Assembly (NCBI GenBank): GCA_963775245.1
Contig: CAVZID010000012.1
Span: forward strand, 186,001 to 250,000
From: CAVSWT01 sp963775245
GTDB lineage: Bacteria > Bacteroidota > Ignavibacteria > Ignavibacteriales > Ignavibacteriaceae
Direction of reading: 5' to 3'
Length of the DNA stretch: 64,000 nt
Shown here: piece after piece, positions 17,461 to 27,145 of the stretch
Layout: each line of letters opens with the position of its first letter
Numbering within the stretch: position 1 is the first letter of the stretch
Notes under the pieces: model-generated
What the model was told of the DNA's origin: nothing
Databases searched by the model: none
Seen by the model: only the letters and a program-made list of their open reading frames with translations
Program-made: the position numbers and the translations under genes

Positions 17461-17780
17461 TTAAATTGTTTTTCAATGTTTGCGAGTTCTTCAGATAATT
17501 TTTGCCACTGCTCAATTGCAGTTTCAAGTTCTATTTTGGTATGATTGAAATTTGAAGTTGTTTCTTTTAATGCTTGAGGATCACTGTAAACTTTTTCGTC
17601 GGCTAAATTTTCTTCAAGTTCTTTTTCTTTTTTCTCAAGTGTATCGATTTTCTCTTCAAGCTGGTTTATCAGTTTTATGATTTCCTTTGTAGCCAAATAT
17701 TTTTTTTGCCTTTGCTCAGCTTCGATTCTTTTCTGATCTTTTCTTGAAAACGAATCGACATTCGGCTTGATTTTTGACAT
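17457..17780 (-). CDS. ABC-F protein, C-terminal coiled-coil domain (separated by a frameshift)
   Basis: This 107-residue frame encodes a highly charged helical segment (EIIKLINQLEEKIDTLEKKEKELEENL, YSDPQALKE) that is the normal C-terminal domain of Uup/YheS-type ABC-F proteins, including the characteristic YSDP. It lies one frame away from the main body at 17675-19408. The body changes to nonsense-like sequence after SEKVEQ at about 17781, exactly where this frame takes over with MSKIKPN. One missing base near 17780 explains both. An ATG happens to stand at the junction, so separate translation is possible but less likely. Confidence 0.7.
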   Translation of the reverse strand: MSKIKPNVDSFSRKDQKRIEAEQRQKKYLATKEIIKLINQLEEKIDTLEKKEKELEENLADEKVYSDPQALKETTSNFNHTKIELETAIEQWQKLSEELANIEKQFN

Positions 17781-19408
17781 TGTTCTACTTTTTCACTTTC
17801 TATTATTTGCTTTCGCTTATAAAGATAATCATCTATTCCGCCCAAAAATATTTTAAATGAATTTTTTCTTATCTCAACAACTTTGTTAACAATCGGCGTT
17901 AAAAAATCCACATCGTGTGAAACTAAAATTAATGAGCCTTTGAAATCAGCCAGAGCTTTTTGCAAAATATTTTTTGAAGAGATATCAAGATGGTTTGTAG
18001 GTTCATCCAGTACAATCAAATTCGACTTAGTTAAAAGAATTCTTGCCAAAGCAACCCGGCTTTTTTCACCGCCGGAAAGTACGCCTACTTTTTTGAAAAC
18101 ATCATCTCCTGTAAAAAGGAAAGAACCTAAAATAGACCTTAGCTGCCCTATAGTTTTATCTTCGGCAATTCCATCTACACTTTCAATAATATCCAGATTT
18201 GGATTTAGATTATCGGCAACATCCTGCGCATAATAAGAAATTATTGTATTATGCCCAACAATTCTTTCCCCTTTATTAATATCAATTATGCCGGCAATAA
18301 TTTTAGACAAAGTTGATTTACCTGAGCCATTTGGGCCAACGAAAGCAATCTTATCTCCGCGTTCAATTTGAAAATCTAAATTCTCAAAAACTTTTTTATC
18401 ATCATAAAATTTTGAGACAGATTTCAATTCGATATTGATCTTACCGCTTTTAGGAGGTTCCGGAAATCTTAATTCAATTTCAGAATTACTTTCGGGGAGT
18501 TGAACAAGCTCAATTTTTTCAAGCTGTTTTATTCTGCTTTGTACTTGTTTGGCTTTAGTTGCTTTGTATCTGAATCTTTCAACGAATTTTTCGGTTTCTT
18601 TAATTTTCTTTTGCTGCTGGATAAAAAGATTTTCAACTTGTGCATCTCTTTCTTCCTTATACTTTAAAAATGCGTCGTAGTTGCCATTAAATGAATTAAA
18701 CTTTGTTAAATAAATTTCTAAAGTTTTTGTGGTAACTTCGTTTACAAAATGTTTGTCATGCGAGACAATTAAAAGTGAGCCGCGATAATTTTTTAAGAAA
18801 CTGATAAGCCATTCCAATGAATCAAAATCAAGATGGTTGGTGGGTTCATCTAAAAGTAAAATATCATTTTGTGAAATTAGGATTTTTGCAAGTGCTATTC
18901 TCATTTGCCAGCCGCCGGAAAACTGGTTTGTTAATCTTTCAAAATCATTTTCTTCAAAGCCAAGTCCGGTTAGAATTTTTTCTATATTTGCTTCAATGCT
19001 GTATGAACCAAGCTCTTCCAAACGATGATGAACTTCACCTAATTGATTAACTAGATCATCTCTAACTTCAGCAACAATTGGTTGACTTGAGAGTTTATCT
19101 ATCAGCTCTTTTTCTTTTTGCTGAAGGAAAGTTATACCACTTAATGCCGACTTTGCTTCTTCAAATAAAGTCTTATCTAAGTGAGTTACATTTTCTTGCG
19201 GCAAGTAACCGATGCTTACATTCTTTTGCATCAGCACTTTTCCACTTTCAGGTTGAAGAGTACCATTGATAATTTTTAGAAGGGAAGATTTACCTGTTCC
19301 ATTAGCTCCTACTAATGAAATCTTATCACCTGCATTTATTCTGAAGTTGACATCTCTAAATAAATATCTTCCGCTGAACTGAAGAGAAATGTTAGAAAGG
19401 TCTATCAT
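17675..19408 (-). CDS. ABC-F family ATP-binding protein, main body (frameshifted near its 3' end)
   Basis: This soluble protein has two ABC domains and no membrane segments, the ABC-F plan of ribosome-acting translation factors (Uup/EttA/YheS). Domain 1 has Walker A GANGTGKSS, signature FSGGWQMR and Walker B LLLDEPTNHLD. A linker rich in Lys and Glu with FVERFRYKATKAKQ joins it to domain 2 with GPNGSGKST, LSGGEKSR and LIVLDEPTNHLD. The last 34 residues after SEKVEQ are out of frame with the true C-terminal domain, which is at 17457-17780. Combined length would be about 650, normal for the YheS/Uup group. It is the likely partner of actively translating ribosomes, not a transporter. Confidence 0.88.
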   Translation of the reverse strand: MIDLSNISLQFSGRYLFRDVNFRINAGDKISLVGANGTGKSSLLKIINGTLQPESGKVLMQKNVSIGYLPQENVTHLDKTLFEEAKSALSGITFLQQKEKELIDKLSSQPIVAEVRDDLVNQLGEVHHRLEELGSYSIEANIEKILTGLGFEENDFERLTNQFSGGWQMRIALAKILISQNDILLLDEPTNHLDFDSLEWLISFLKNYRGSLLIVSHDKHFVNEVTTKTLEIYLTKFNSFNGNYDAFLKYKEERDAQVENLFIQQQKKIKETEKFVERFRYKATKAKQVQSRIKQLEKIELVQLPESNSEIELRFPEPPKSGKINIELKSVSKFYDDKKVFENLDFQIERGDKIAFVGPNGSGKSTLSKIIAGIIDINKGERIVGHNTIISYYAQDVADNLNPNLDIIESVDGIAEDKTIGQLRSILGSFLFTGDDVFKKVGVLSGGEKSRVALARILLTKSNLIVLDEPTNHLDISSKNILQKALADFKGSLILVSHDVDFLTPIVNKVVEIRKNSFKIFLGGIDDYLYKRKQIIESEKVEQCQKSSRMSIRFQEKIRKESKLSKGKKNIWLQRKS

Positions 19409-19422
19409 TAAAACTTAATACT

Positions 19423-21651
19423 TTATTCATGAAGTATGGCAACCTTGCTGGTTGTAACATTGTTCCCGTCTTTATCATAAGCAACAACCAGATAAATTCC
19501 GCTGCTTACAAGATTCCCATTTAAATCTCGTCCATCCCAGGTTGCAATTCTTCCACCCGGAGAAGAAAATTCTGCAACCAATTTACCGTTGATGGTTAAG
19601 ATCTTTAAATCAGAATCACGAATCAATCCATCAATTGTTAAATATTTACCATCATTTTTTAAGATGAACGGATTAGGATAAACTAATAATTTATCAAAAG
19701 ATTCCTTTGGCATTACTGATGTTGTAACGAAAGAAGTCAAGCCTTCATCTGTTCCTACGTAAACAGTCCCGGTATTTGGGTCAATAGCAATACTTTTAAT
19801 AATATCAGAAAGCAGAGGACTATTTTTAGTTGTGTAGGCATCAATCAATGCGGTCCCATCAGAAGTGACATGAAGAAGCCCTTCATTTGTTCCAATCCAT
19901 TTTTGATTTAAAGGATCAACAGCCATACAATTAATTGATTGCTGCCTTAAAGTAAAAATGGAAGATATACTTAATTGAGGTTTGTTTCCTGATGTGATGG
20001 TGTAAGTTTGAGTAATTACATTAACACCTAAACTTGTACCTACCCATACATCACCTCTTCTATCCACAATTAAAGATGTTATGTTGTTTGTATTGAGTCC
20101 GTCATTTGAAGTTAAATATCCGGTAACATCATCTCTTTTGTCTTTTAAAGTACCATTTTCATTAAAGTAAAAAACACCTAATTGACTTGGATCTTGAGAA
20201 TAATACCATTTAGTATCATAAGGATCGATTACTAACGAATATTGTTGTTCCAAAACTCTATTTGCTGCAGTATTATCAAAATAGTACCATGAACTATCTG
20301 GAGTGAGCGCACTTAATATATTTCGGTCAGATGCCCAATAATTTAAGATCCAAAGATTATTTTTTGAATCTGTTGCAAAGCTAGAAATTACTACGAAATT
20401 TGGTGAATTTGGTATTCCCTTAAGTTCAGTATTAGAAGCATTATAGATTGTAATATTACCATCTATTATCCTTGCAAATCCAGCTCCCCAATTTCCCATA
20501 TAAGTTGAATTATCTGGTGCACTATATGTAAAGAAGTAATCGTTATTAGAAATTTTAGAATTTGTTCTTGTATAATTCGTCCACTTTTTACCATCATATT
20601 TATAGAAGCCGACACCATGTGAATCTTTCCCACTAGCCGACCAAAGATTTCCTTCATTATCAATGCTCAAAGCAGGGAATTGGTTTGCTTGAGGGCCATT
20701 AGGATAAAGTAAATCACCACTACTAATATTCATAACTCCATTAGTTGTAGCCGCAAGCAATTCATTTCCATTAAAGATTTCAAGTTTTGTAATGTTAATT
20801 TGTGAGTTATAAATAAGTGTAAGATTATTATTTTTATAAGAGTAAATTTGCTTCCCGCTTAATATTACTAAAGAATCTCCATTACTGATTAAATTAGAAA
20901 TGCTTCCTGTTAATTGAGGTAAAAAGCTTGTCCAAGAAGTTCCATTAAACTCTGATAAACCTTTTTGAGTAGAAGCGATAATAGAACCATTATAAGAAAC
21001 AATATTATAAGTTACATTTGAAGGCAATCCATCGCTGGTTGTGTATACATCCCAGGATTCCGGTGCCGACAAATTTTGAGAACCTTCTTTTTGGACAACG
21101 ACACCTTGATCCGTACATGCATATATTTTATTTGTCATCGTAATGCTATTTACTGGAATATAAGCAGATAAATTTCCGTATTTAAAATAAGTGTCATAAA
21201 AAGTTAAATCATCTGGATTGATTAAGGAAATTCCAAAATCAGTTGCAGCATAAATTGTATCACCAATTGCAAGCAAAGAATTTATTTGCTTTTGAGTTCT
21301 TTCACTATTATTATAAATATCAAGGATTGAAGTTACATTTTTTGTTTGAGGGTTATATACGTCTATAATTCCGTTTGCACTTCCAAACCAGATATTTCCT
21401 TTACTATCAATAGTAATAGCAGTTAAAGAACCGCCATTTAATCCATCGGCTTTACTTAAAACTTTGAAGGAATCTGTGTTAGCATTATAAAAAAAAGCTC
21501 CACCGCCGCTGGCAGCCCAAAATCCATTTTCACTGACCTTTACGTCATTAATATATTTCATATCTGTATAATTGCGCCAGTTGCTAACCTGGGGAGAAAT
21601 TGATGATATAGGAATGATTAAGAGGAAGAAAAATACTATCTTTTTTTTCAT
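19423..21651 (-). CDS. porZ: PorZ-like beta-propeller protein of the type IX secretion system
   Basis: This 742-residue protein has a signal peptide (KKIVFFFLLIIPISSIS) and repeated two-component-regulator-type propeller blades. The order and wording of the N-terminal half fit PorZ: WRNYTDM, DGLNGGSLTAITID, INSLLAIGDTIYAATDFGI, and DTYFKYGNLSAYIPVNSI. The C-terminal domain begins LLVYPNPF and ends GIYLVVAYDKDG, the fold used for type IX sorting domains. PorZ is a surface protein that helps the sortase complex recognise cargo. Alternatively it is a secreted propeller cargo protein; the blade wording favours PorZ. Confidence 0.68.
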   Translation of the reverse strand: MKKKIVFFFLLIIPISSISPQVSNWRNYTDMKYINDVKVSENGFWAASGGGAFFYNANTDSFKVLSKADGLNGGSLTAITIDSKGNIWFGSANGIIDVYNPQTKNVTSILDIYNNSERTQKQINSLLAIGDTIYAATDFGISLINPDDLTFYDTYFKYGNLSAYIPVNSITMTNKIYACTDQGVVVQKEGSQNLSAPESWDVYTTSDGLPSNVTYNIVSYNGSIIASTQKGLSEFNGTSWTSFLPQLTGSISNLISNGDSLVILSGKQIYSYKNNNLTLIYNSQINITKLEIFNGNELLAATTNGVMNISSGDLLYPNGPQANQFPALSIDNEGNLWSASGKDSHGVGFYKYDGKKWTNYTRTNSKISNNDYFFTYSAPDNSTYMGNWGAGFARIIDGNITIYNASNTELKGIPNSPNFVVISSFATDSKNNLWILNYWASDRNILSALTPDSSWYYFDNTAANRVLEQQYSLVIDPYDTKWYYSQDPSQLGVFYFNENGTLKDKRDDVTGYLTSNDGLNTNNITSLIVDRRGDVWVGTSLGVNVITQTYTITSGNKPQLSISSIFTLRQQSINCMAVDPLNQKWIGTNEGLLHVTSDGTALIDAYTTKNSPLLSDIIKSIAIDPNTGTVYVGTDEGLTSFVTTSVMPKESFDKLLVYPNPFILKNDGKYLTIDGLIRDSDLKILTINGKLVAEFSSPGGRIATWDGRDLNGNLVSSGIYLVVAYDKDGNNVTTSKVAILHE

Positions 21652-21846
21652 TTAATTTTTCCTAAATGTTTTTCTATACAAATTAAAAGTAAAAAGATTT
21701 TATTCTTACCTCTTCTGCGGGACAAATTATTATTTAATTGCCCGATAAATTTAACATTTTTTTGATTACTAAAAAGTATAAAATTAACTCCTTATAAGTA
21801 ATACAATAAAGAAAAATGTAGGGTTATTTTTCGAATGTTAAAATAA

Positions 21847-22308
21847 CTAAAGCTGCTTCATTAGATTAGTCATTTCGATTGCAGTTAAAGCAGCATCCCA
21901 TCCCTTATTTCCTGATTTTGTCCCTGCACGTTCTATTGCTTGTTCAATTGTATCTGTAGTTAATATTCCGAATGCAACAGGAATAGAATATTTTAATGAG
22001 GTTTGAGCAATACCTGAACTAGTATTTCCAGCAACATAATCAAAATGAGGAGTAGCCCCGCGGATAACTGCGCCTAAACAAATTATAGAATCATATTTTT
22101 TAGCAGATGCAAGCTTATCTGCAATTAGCGGTATTTCAAAAGCTCCGGGGACTTTAACAACTGTAATATTTTGATCTGATGAACCATGACGTAATAAACA
22201 GTCAATTGCACCATCAATTAACTTTTGAGTTATATATTCATTAAACCTGCTGGCAACAATAGCAAAGTTTAACCCGGATGCGTTTAAGTTTCCTTCTAAA
22301 GTTTTCAT
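21847..22308 (-). CDS. ribH: 6,7-dimethyl-8-ribityllumazine synthase
   Basis: This 153-residue enzyme joins the ribityl-aminouracil and the dihydroxybutanone phosphate to give lumazine, the penultimate step of riboflavin synthesis. Family motifs are SRFNEYITQKLIDGAIDCL, KVPGAFEIPLIADKL, CLGAVIRGATPHFDYVA with its catalytic His, and GILTTDTIEQAIERAG followed by GNKGWDAALTAIEM. Length is typical for the icosahedral or pentameric enzyme. It sits 29 bases downstream of the PHP gene on the same strand; no other riboflavin gene is present. Confidence 0.96.
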   Translation of the reverse strand: MKTLEGNLNASGLNFAIVASRFNEYITQKLIDGAIDCLLRHGSSDQNITVVKVPGAFEIPLIADKLASAKKYDSIICLGAVIRGATPHFDYVAGNTSSGIAQTSLKYSIPVAFGILTTDTIEQAIERAGTKSGNKGWDAALTAIEMTNLMKQL

Positions 22309-22337
22309 CTTTTAAAATTATTATTTGAATTGAATAA

Positions 22338-23168
22338 TTAAGCCGAATTTCTCATTAATCTTTTCCGCATAGCTTCAACAGCAGAGTAGTTTGTATAGAA
22401 TTTCCCTAAGTTTTTATCATCCTCTCTTTTACCGCCATGAAAATCTGAGCCCCCGGATTCAAGCAAGAAATATTCGCTTGTAATACCCTTATAAAATTTT
22501 GTTTGCTGTGCTGAATTGGAAGGATGAATAACTTCAACGCCATCCACTCCGGCTTCAATAAGTTCCTTTAATAAATTTTCTTCCATGTATCCTGGATGAG
22601 CAATAAATGAAAGCCCTCCTGCATCGTTTATTATTTTGAAAGCGCTTTGAGGTGAAACATGAACTTTCTTTTCATAAGCAGGACAGTCGTTACCAAGGTA
22701 CTTATTGAAGGCTTCGTAATAAGACTTAACAAAACCTTTTTCCAGCATTATTTGTGCAATATGAGGCCTTCCTACGGTAGAGTTTTTAGCAAGCTCAAGA
22801 ACGTCATCAACCTTAAGAGGCATTCCCAAATTATTTATTTTTATAACAATTCGTTCAGCTCTTTTAATTCTTTCTTCCCGGAAAAATTTCAAATAACGCT
22901 CTAGTTCGGAATTGCCCAGTTCAACAAAATATCCAAGTATATGTACTTCTCTATCTTTAACATCAGAACTAATTTCAACACCTGGAATTACTTCAACGCC
23001 AATTTCATTTCCAATTTCCGTAGCTTCTTCAATTGCAGATAAACTGTCGTGATCAGTAATACTAATACAATCAATGCCTTCAGCTTTTGCTTTTTTAAGT
23101 AATTGAACAGGGGGGTAGAATCCATCAGAGTAATTTGTATGCATATGAAGATCTACTTTTTGATTCAT
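22338..23168 (-). CDS. PHP-domain phosphoesterase (TrpH/RNase AM type)
   Basis: This 276-residue metal-dependent phosphoesterase belongs to the PHP family. The four metal-ligand motifs are visible: VDLHMHTNYSDG at the N-terminus, SITDHDSL, IPGVEISS and, towards the C-terminus, GGSDFHGGKR. The size and order match the group that hydrolyses 3',5'-nucleoside bisphosphates or trims RNA 5' ends (YciV/TrpH, RNase AM). It follows the CRP-type regulator gene by 13 bases and is probably in one transcript with it and ribH. Confidence 0.85.
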   Translation of the reverse strand: MNQKVDLHMHTNYSDGFYPPVQLLKKAKAEGIDCISITDHDSLSAIEEATEIGNEIGVEVIPGVEISSDVKDREVHILGYFVELGNSELERYLKFFREERIKRAERIVIKINNLGMPLKVDDVLELAKNSTVGRPHIAQIMLEKGFVKSYYEAFNKYLGNDCPAYEKKVHVSPQSAFKIINDAGGLSFIAHPGYMEENLLKELIEAGVDGVEVIHPSNSAQQTKFYKGITSEYFLLESGGSDFHGGKREDDKNLGKFYTNYSAVEAMRKRLMRNSA

Positions 23169-23181
23169 TTATCGCTTCTCA

Positions 23182-23865
23182 CTAGCTGAATAATTCCTTG
23201 AATTTTTCGTAATCAATAATTCTTAAACGGGAACCTTCTAATTCAACAAAACCTTTTTTAGCAAAGGAATGAAGTGTTCTGGAAATCGTTTCCCTGGAGG
23301 TTCCTGCCATATTAGCTAAATCATGCTGATAAGGAAGTTTTTCAATTTCAACAGTTCCTTGCTTAATCATTCCAATATCATCCGCTAATTGCAATATCAC
23401 AGTTGCAACTTTTCCTTCTGCATCTTTTAAGGATAAAGATTTAATTTTCATATCAGCAGCTCGAAGTCTCCTTGTAAGTTCCTGTAATAAAGCAATTGAT
23501 ATTTCAGGATGGCGATGAAGCAGATCTAAGAATTCGCTTCTTTGAACAATAAATATTTCTGAATCTTCCATTGCTGTTACATTTGCAGATCTAGTGGCTC
23601 CATCAAGTATTGCCATCTCTCCGAAAAAATCTGATTCACCCAAAATGGTTAGAATTACTTCTTTACCATCATCACTAACTCGAGAAATTTTAACTTTACC
23701 TGATATAATTACAAAAAGAGCAGAACCCGCTTCATGTTCGAATAAAACAACTGAGTCTTTCGCAAAATTTTTCCTTATTCCCAGATTGGAAATTTGAGCT
23801 AAAGTATTCTCATCCAACTCAGCAAAAATTGGTACATATTTGAGGAATTCATTGTTACTAGACAT
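23182..23865 (-). CDS. Crp/Fnr family transcription regulator
   Basis: This protein of about 227 residues has a cyclic-nucleotide-binding-type sensor barrel (ILGESDFFGEMAILDGATRSANVTA), a long dimer helix and a C-terminal helix-turn-helix with HDLANMAGTSRETISRTLHSF. It lacks the N-terminal cysteine cluster of true FNR. The FGE-x10-RSA pattern resembles cAMP-binding CRP proteins, but ligand binding is only inferred. ATG 23865 is preferred over GTG 23871 because GAGGGTG stands at a fitting distance upstream. It heads the group with the PHP and ribH genes. Confidence 0.88.
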   Translation of the reverse strand: MSSNNEFLKYVPIFAELDENTLAQISNLGIRKNFAKDSVVLFEHEAGSALFVIISGKVKISRVSDDGKEVILTILGESDFFGEMAILDGATRSANVTAMEDSEIFIVQRSEFLDLLHRHPEISIALLQELTRRLRAADMKIKSLSLKDAEGKVATVILQLADDIGMIKQGTVEIEKLPYQHDLANMAGTSRETISRTLHSFAKKGFVELEGSRLRIIDYEKFKELFS

Positions 23866-24158
23866 TTTCACCCTCGCATAATTGTTAAATGAATTAAAAA
23901 TAAAACTTGAGTCTTACGAATTCAATTTACACCTTTTAGTTAAAATAATAAATAGTACTATAAGAATAATTAATATAAGACGTTGTGCTCTGCATTATTT
24001 GGCTCAGAGGAAAATTTGATGGCAAAAGTAATTACTCTAATTTCCATTATAAATTGCTAGTAAAATCAAAATGTAATTTCATTGCTTTTTTAACACTATG
24101 TATCTATTTTTAACATCTTAAAATTAAATATTAATTCTAATCTGGAGAACTAATTATT

Positions 24159-26246
24159 ATGCCGATGATGGCGAAGATGAGAAGCTTGGCACCTGCTTTC
24201 ATTCTAACAGTGGGAGCTATTTTTGTTTTATTTATGGTGATGTCCGATTCTAGTATTATGTCTGCATTAGGCGCTAGATCAAATAATGTCGGTTCTATAA
24301 ACGGTGATAAAATTTCCTACCAACAATTTTCGACAGCACTTGACCGGGAAAGACAGAATCTCAAACAATCCGGTAAAAATAATGAAGATGAAAACACAGA
24401 ACAATTCAGAGATCAGGTTTGGGATGCAATGGTAGTTCAAACTTTGGTTCAACAACAAATTGATAAATTTAACATACATGTTTCCAACGATGAAATTAGA
24501 AATGTAATTCTTAGCGATAACCCGCCTGAATTTCTTAAAAGAAATTTTATTGATTCAACCGGGAAATTTAATAAAGATGCATATCAACAAGCTATTTTTA
24601 ATCCTCAAAATAAAGATGCACTTATAAATGCAGAAGAAGTCGTAAAGCAAAATCAAATGAGTCAAAAGCTTCAAAGCTTGGTAACGGCTTCAATAACTAT
24701 CAGCGAAGACGATATTATCAGAAAATTTAAAGAAGAAAACACTACGATAAATTCTAAATATGCACTCGCTTCTATTTATGTTTACCCTGATTCTATATTT
24801 AAAATAACAGATGATGATTTAAAGGAATATTATAATAAGAATCTAGATAATTATAGAATAGAACCACAACGACAAGTGAAATATGTCATGTTCTATGATA
24901 CGCCAACTAAGGACGATTCAATAACTCTAAAAAGTATGGCGGAAAATATTGCCCAAAATTTTAAGAAAGATACTTTAACTTTCGCTGAAACAGCAAAAAT
25001 TTATACTGACGACCCGGTGAGCAAAGATACTGTAAATCTTTCAAGGTTATCCGGTGAAGTTTCAGATGCTTTGGAAAAAGCAAAACCACATTCAGTTGTT
25101 GGTCCTATATTGACACCTCAAGGGTATGTTTTAATAAACTACGAAGCTTCTGTTCCGTCAAAGGAAACTTTGTTAAGAGCTTCACATATCTTGATTAACA
25201 AGATGGGCAGTGATGAGAAGAATCATGAAGAAGCAATGAAGTTATATGAGCAGTTAATTAAAGGTGCTGACTTTGCAAAATTAGCAAAAGAGCATTCTTC
25301 AGATCCTGGTAGTGCAATTAAAGGTGGTGATTTAGGTTGGTTTGGTAAAGGAATGATGGTTCCTGAATTTGAAAAAGCGGCTTTTAGTGGAAGAGTTGGA
25401 GTTGTTCAAAAACCAATTAAAACAAGTTATGGATATCATATAATTAAGGTCACCGGCAGATCCGATAAAAAATATGCTATTGAAAAATTAACCTTACCAA
25501 TAAAAGCTTCTCCTACAACTAAGGATGCGATTTTTAATAAGGCTGGCGACTTTGCTTATTTAGCTGATAAAGATGGATTTGACCAAACAGCAAAAAATTA
25601 TAAGTATCAAGTTCAGGATACTCCTCCTTTTGTAAAAGATGCACCTTCTGTTGCCGGTATAGGACAAGATAAGCATGTAGTGGATTTTGCTTTTAATAAT
25701 AGTACAGGTTCTATTAGTCCTGTTTATAGAACACAAAAAGGTTATGTAGTTGTACAGGTTAGCAAAGTTATAAGTGAAGGAATTAAACCATTTGATGAAG
25801 TTAAGAAATTAATTAAACCTTATGTAGTCCAGGCTAAAAAATTTGAAAAGGCAAAAGAAGAAGCTATAAAAATTAAAAAAGAAATTAATGGTGACTTAGA
25901 TAAAGCTACTACTATCGATCCAAAAGCAGTAGTAAAAGAAACGGGTTCATTCAAACCCACTGGAAATGTTCCAACTATCGGCAGAGATTATGCCTATATG
26001 GAAAATGCTTTATCCTTAAAATTAAATACAATATCCGATCCTGTAAAAGGAGTTAGAGGATATTATCTTATTGATGTAACCAGCAGAACAAAGTTTGATT
26101 CTTCAACTTATAAAGTTCAAAGAAATACTATTCGCGATGAATTGATGCAAGAAAAGAAAAGAACTTTTTTAAATCAATGGCTTATAAATTTGAAGAAAAA
26201 TGCTGATATAGTTGATCATAGAGATCAATATTTTACACAGCAATAA
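24159..26246 (+). CDS. ppiD: PpiD-type periplasmic chaperone / peptidylprolyl isomerase
   Basis: This 695-residue protein has one N-terminal membrane anchor (about residues 11-30) and then a SurA_N-like chaperone domain beginning NVGSINGDKISYQQFSTALDRERQ. A parvulin rotamase domain is at about 340-440: LRASHILINKMGS, DFAKLAKEHSSDPGS, KGGDLGWFGKGMMVPEFE and TSYGYHIIKV. A degenerate second rotamase-like region follows with TPPFVKDAPSVAGIGQD. The architecture is that of PpiD, which assists folding of exported proteins at the inner membrane. It is monocistronic and followed by a clear terminator. Confidence 0.85.
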   Translation: MPMMAKMRSLAPAFILTVGAIFVLFMVMSDSSIMSALGARSNNVGSINGDKISYQQFSTALDRERQNLKQSGKNNEDENTEQFRDQVWDAMVVQTLVQQQIDKFNIHVSNDEIRNVILSDNPPEFLKRNFIDSTGKFNKDAYQQAIFNPQNKDALINAEEVVKQNQMSQKLQSLVTASITISEDDIIRKFKEENTTINSKYALASIYVYPDSIFKITDDDLKEYYNKNLDNYRIEPQRQVKYVMFYDTPTKDDSITLKSMAENIAQNFKKDTLTFAETAKIYTDDPVSKDTVNLSRLSGEVSDALEKAKPHSVVGPILTPQGYVLINYEASVPSKETLLRASHILINKMGSDEKNHEEAMKLYEQLIKGADFAKLAKEHSSDPGSAIKGGDLGWFGKGMMVPEFEKAAFSGRVGVVQKPIKTSYGYHIIKVTGRSDKKYAIEKLTLPIKASPTTKDAIFNKAGDFAYLADKDGFDQTAKNYKYQVQDTPPFVKDAPSVAGIGQDKHVVDFAFNNSTGSISPVYRTQKGYVVVQVSKVISEGIKPFDEVKKLIKPYVVQAKKFEKAKEEAIKIKKEINGDLDKATTIDPKAVVKETGSFKPTGNVPTIGRDYAYMENALSLKLNTISDPVKGVRGYYLIDVTSRTKFDSSTYKVQRNTIRDELMQEKKRTFLNQWLINLKKNADIVDHRDQYFTQQ

Positions 26247-26266
26247 ATTGTAGTTTTTTTTAATTT

Positions 26267-26310
26267 AACCCCCATAATTTTATTACTAAATTTTGGGGGT
26301 TTCTATTTTT
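26267..26310 (+). terminator. Intrinsic terminator after ppiD
   Basis: AACCCCC at 26267-26273 pairs with GGGGGTT at 26295-26301 and the stem extends inward through AT pairs (ataattt with aaatttt). A T-rich tail TTTCTATTTTT follows. It is 20 bases after the stop of the PpiD gene. Confidence 0.85.
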
Positions 26311-26365
26311 AAATAAGTTTTATATACTTCGAAAGAATTTCTCATCCGATGTTTTAATTAAGAAG

Positions 26366-27079
26366 ATGAATCACTTTAAAATAATATTATTAATATTTTT
26401 TATTTCATTTCCAGTCTTTGCACAATTTAATGGTAACCGTTTTAGTGTTAGTGTAAATGCTGTTTATACTACCAGTGCTAAAATTTATTTATCACCAAAC
26501 TCATCAGATGAAATTCTTCGAAACAATTCATTCCCATTAACGGATATTGTCAATCCTTCGATTGATATTCGATATAGATTGTATGATGAGGTAATTATTG
26601 GGTTAAGTGCAGAATATATGAAACATACTCAGTTTGGAAAAAACTTAACTGTATTTGTAGGAAATAATACACAGACAATTAATGTTGAAGACGGATTTAA
26701 ATTAATACCAATTGAATTGTCTGTTCACTATTTAATGCCGTTTTCTACAGATAAATTTAAATTTTTAATGGGAGGCGGAGGTGCATATTATATCGGTTCA
26801 CAAATCAGAAAGTTCGGGGACGAAGATGTAAGTAACATAGAAAGAAAAGCCGCTTTCGGAATTCAAGTTTCGGTTGGGATGGAATACCTTGTTAGGAGAA
26901 ATATTTCTGTTAGAACAGAAATGAAATTTCGCGATCCCCAGTTTACAGTTAAAAGCAAATACAATAAGCAGCAAGTGCAATACCTTGGAAGAACAATAAT
27001 GTTATCGCAAGATTCTTTTGATTCGAAAATAAATGTTGATGGAGTTACATTCATTGCAGGAATATCCTACCAGTTTTAA
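26366..27079 (+). CDS. Outer membrane beta-barrel protein, unknown
   Basis: This 237-residue protein has signal peptide MNHFKIILLIFFISFPVFA with cleavage likely before QFNG. The mature part is a string of amphipathic strands (FSVSVNAVYTTSAKIYL, IDIRYRLYDEVIIGLSAEYM, FKFLMGGGGAYYIGSQI) ending in VTFIAGISYQF, a C-terminal aromatic residue typical of outer-membrane barrels. It resembles OmpW/OmpA-type small barrels in layout but I cannot name a family. It stands between two terminator-like regions and 66 bases before aroK. Confidence 0.68.
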   Translation: MNHFKIILLIFFISFPVFAQFNGNRFSVSVNAVYTTSAKIYLSPNSSDEILRNNSFPLTDIVNPSIDIRYRLYDEVIIGLSAEYMKHTQFGKNLTVFVGNNTQTINVEDGFKLIPIELSVHYLMPFSTDKFKFLMGGGGAYYIGSQIRKFGDEDVSNIERKAAFGIQVSVGMEYLVRRNISVRTEMKFRDPQFTVKSKYNKQQVQYLGRTIMLSQDSFDSKINVDGVTFIAGISYQF

Positions 27080-27145
27080 TTGCATTTCAATTTAAATTTT
27101 CTATTCATTTGTTTTTACTTTCCTATCTGAATAATTTTGACCCGC

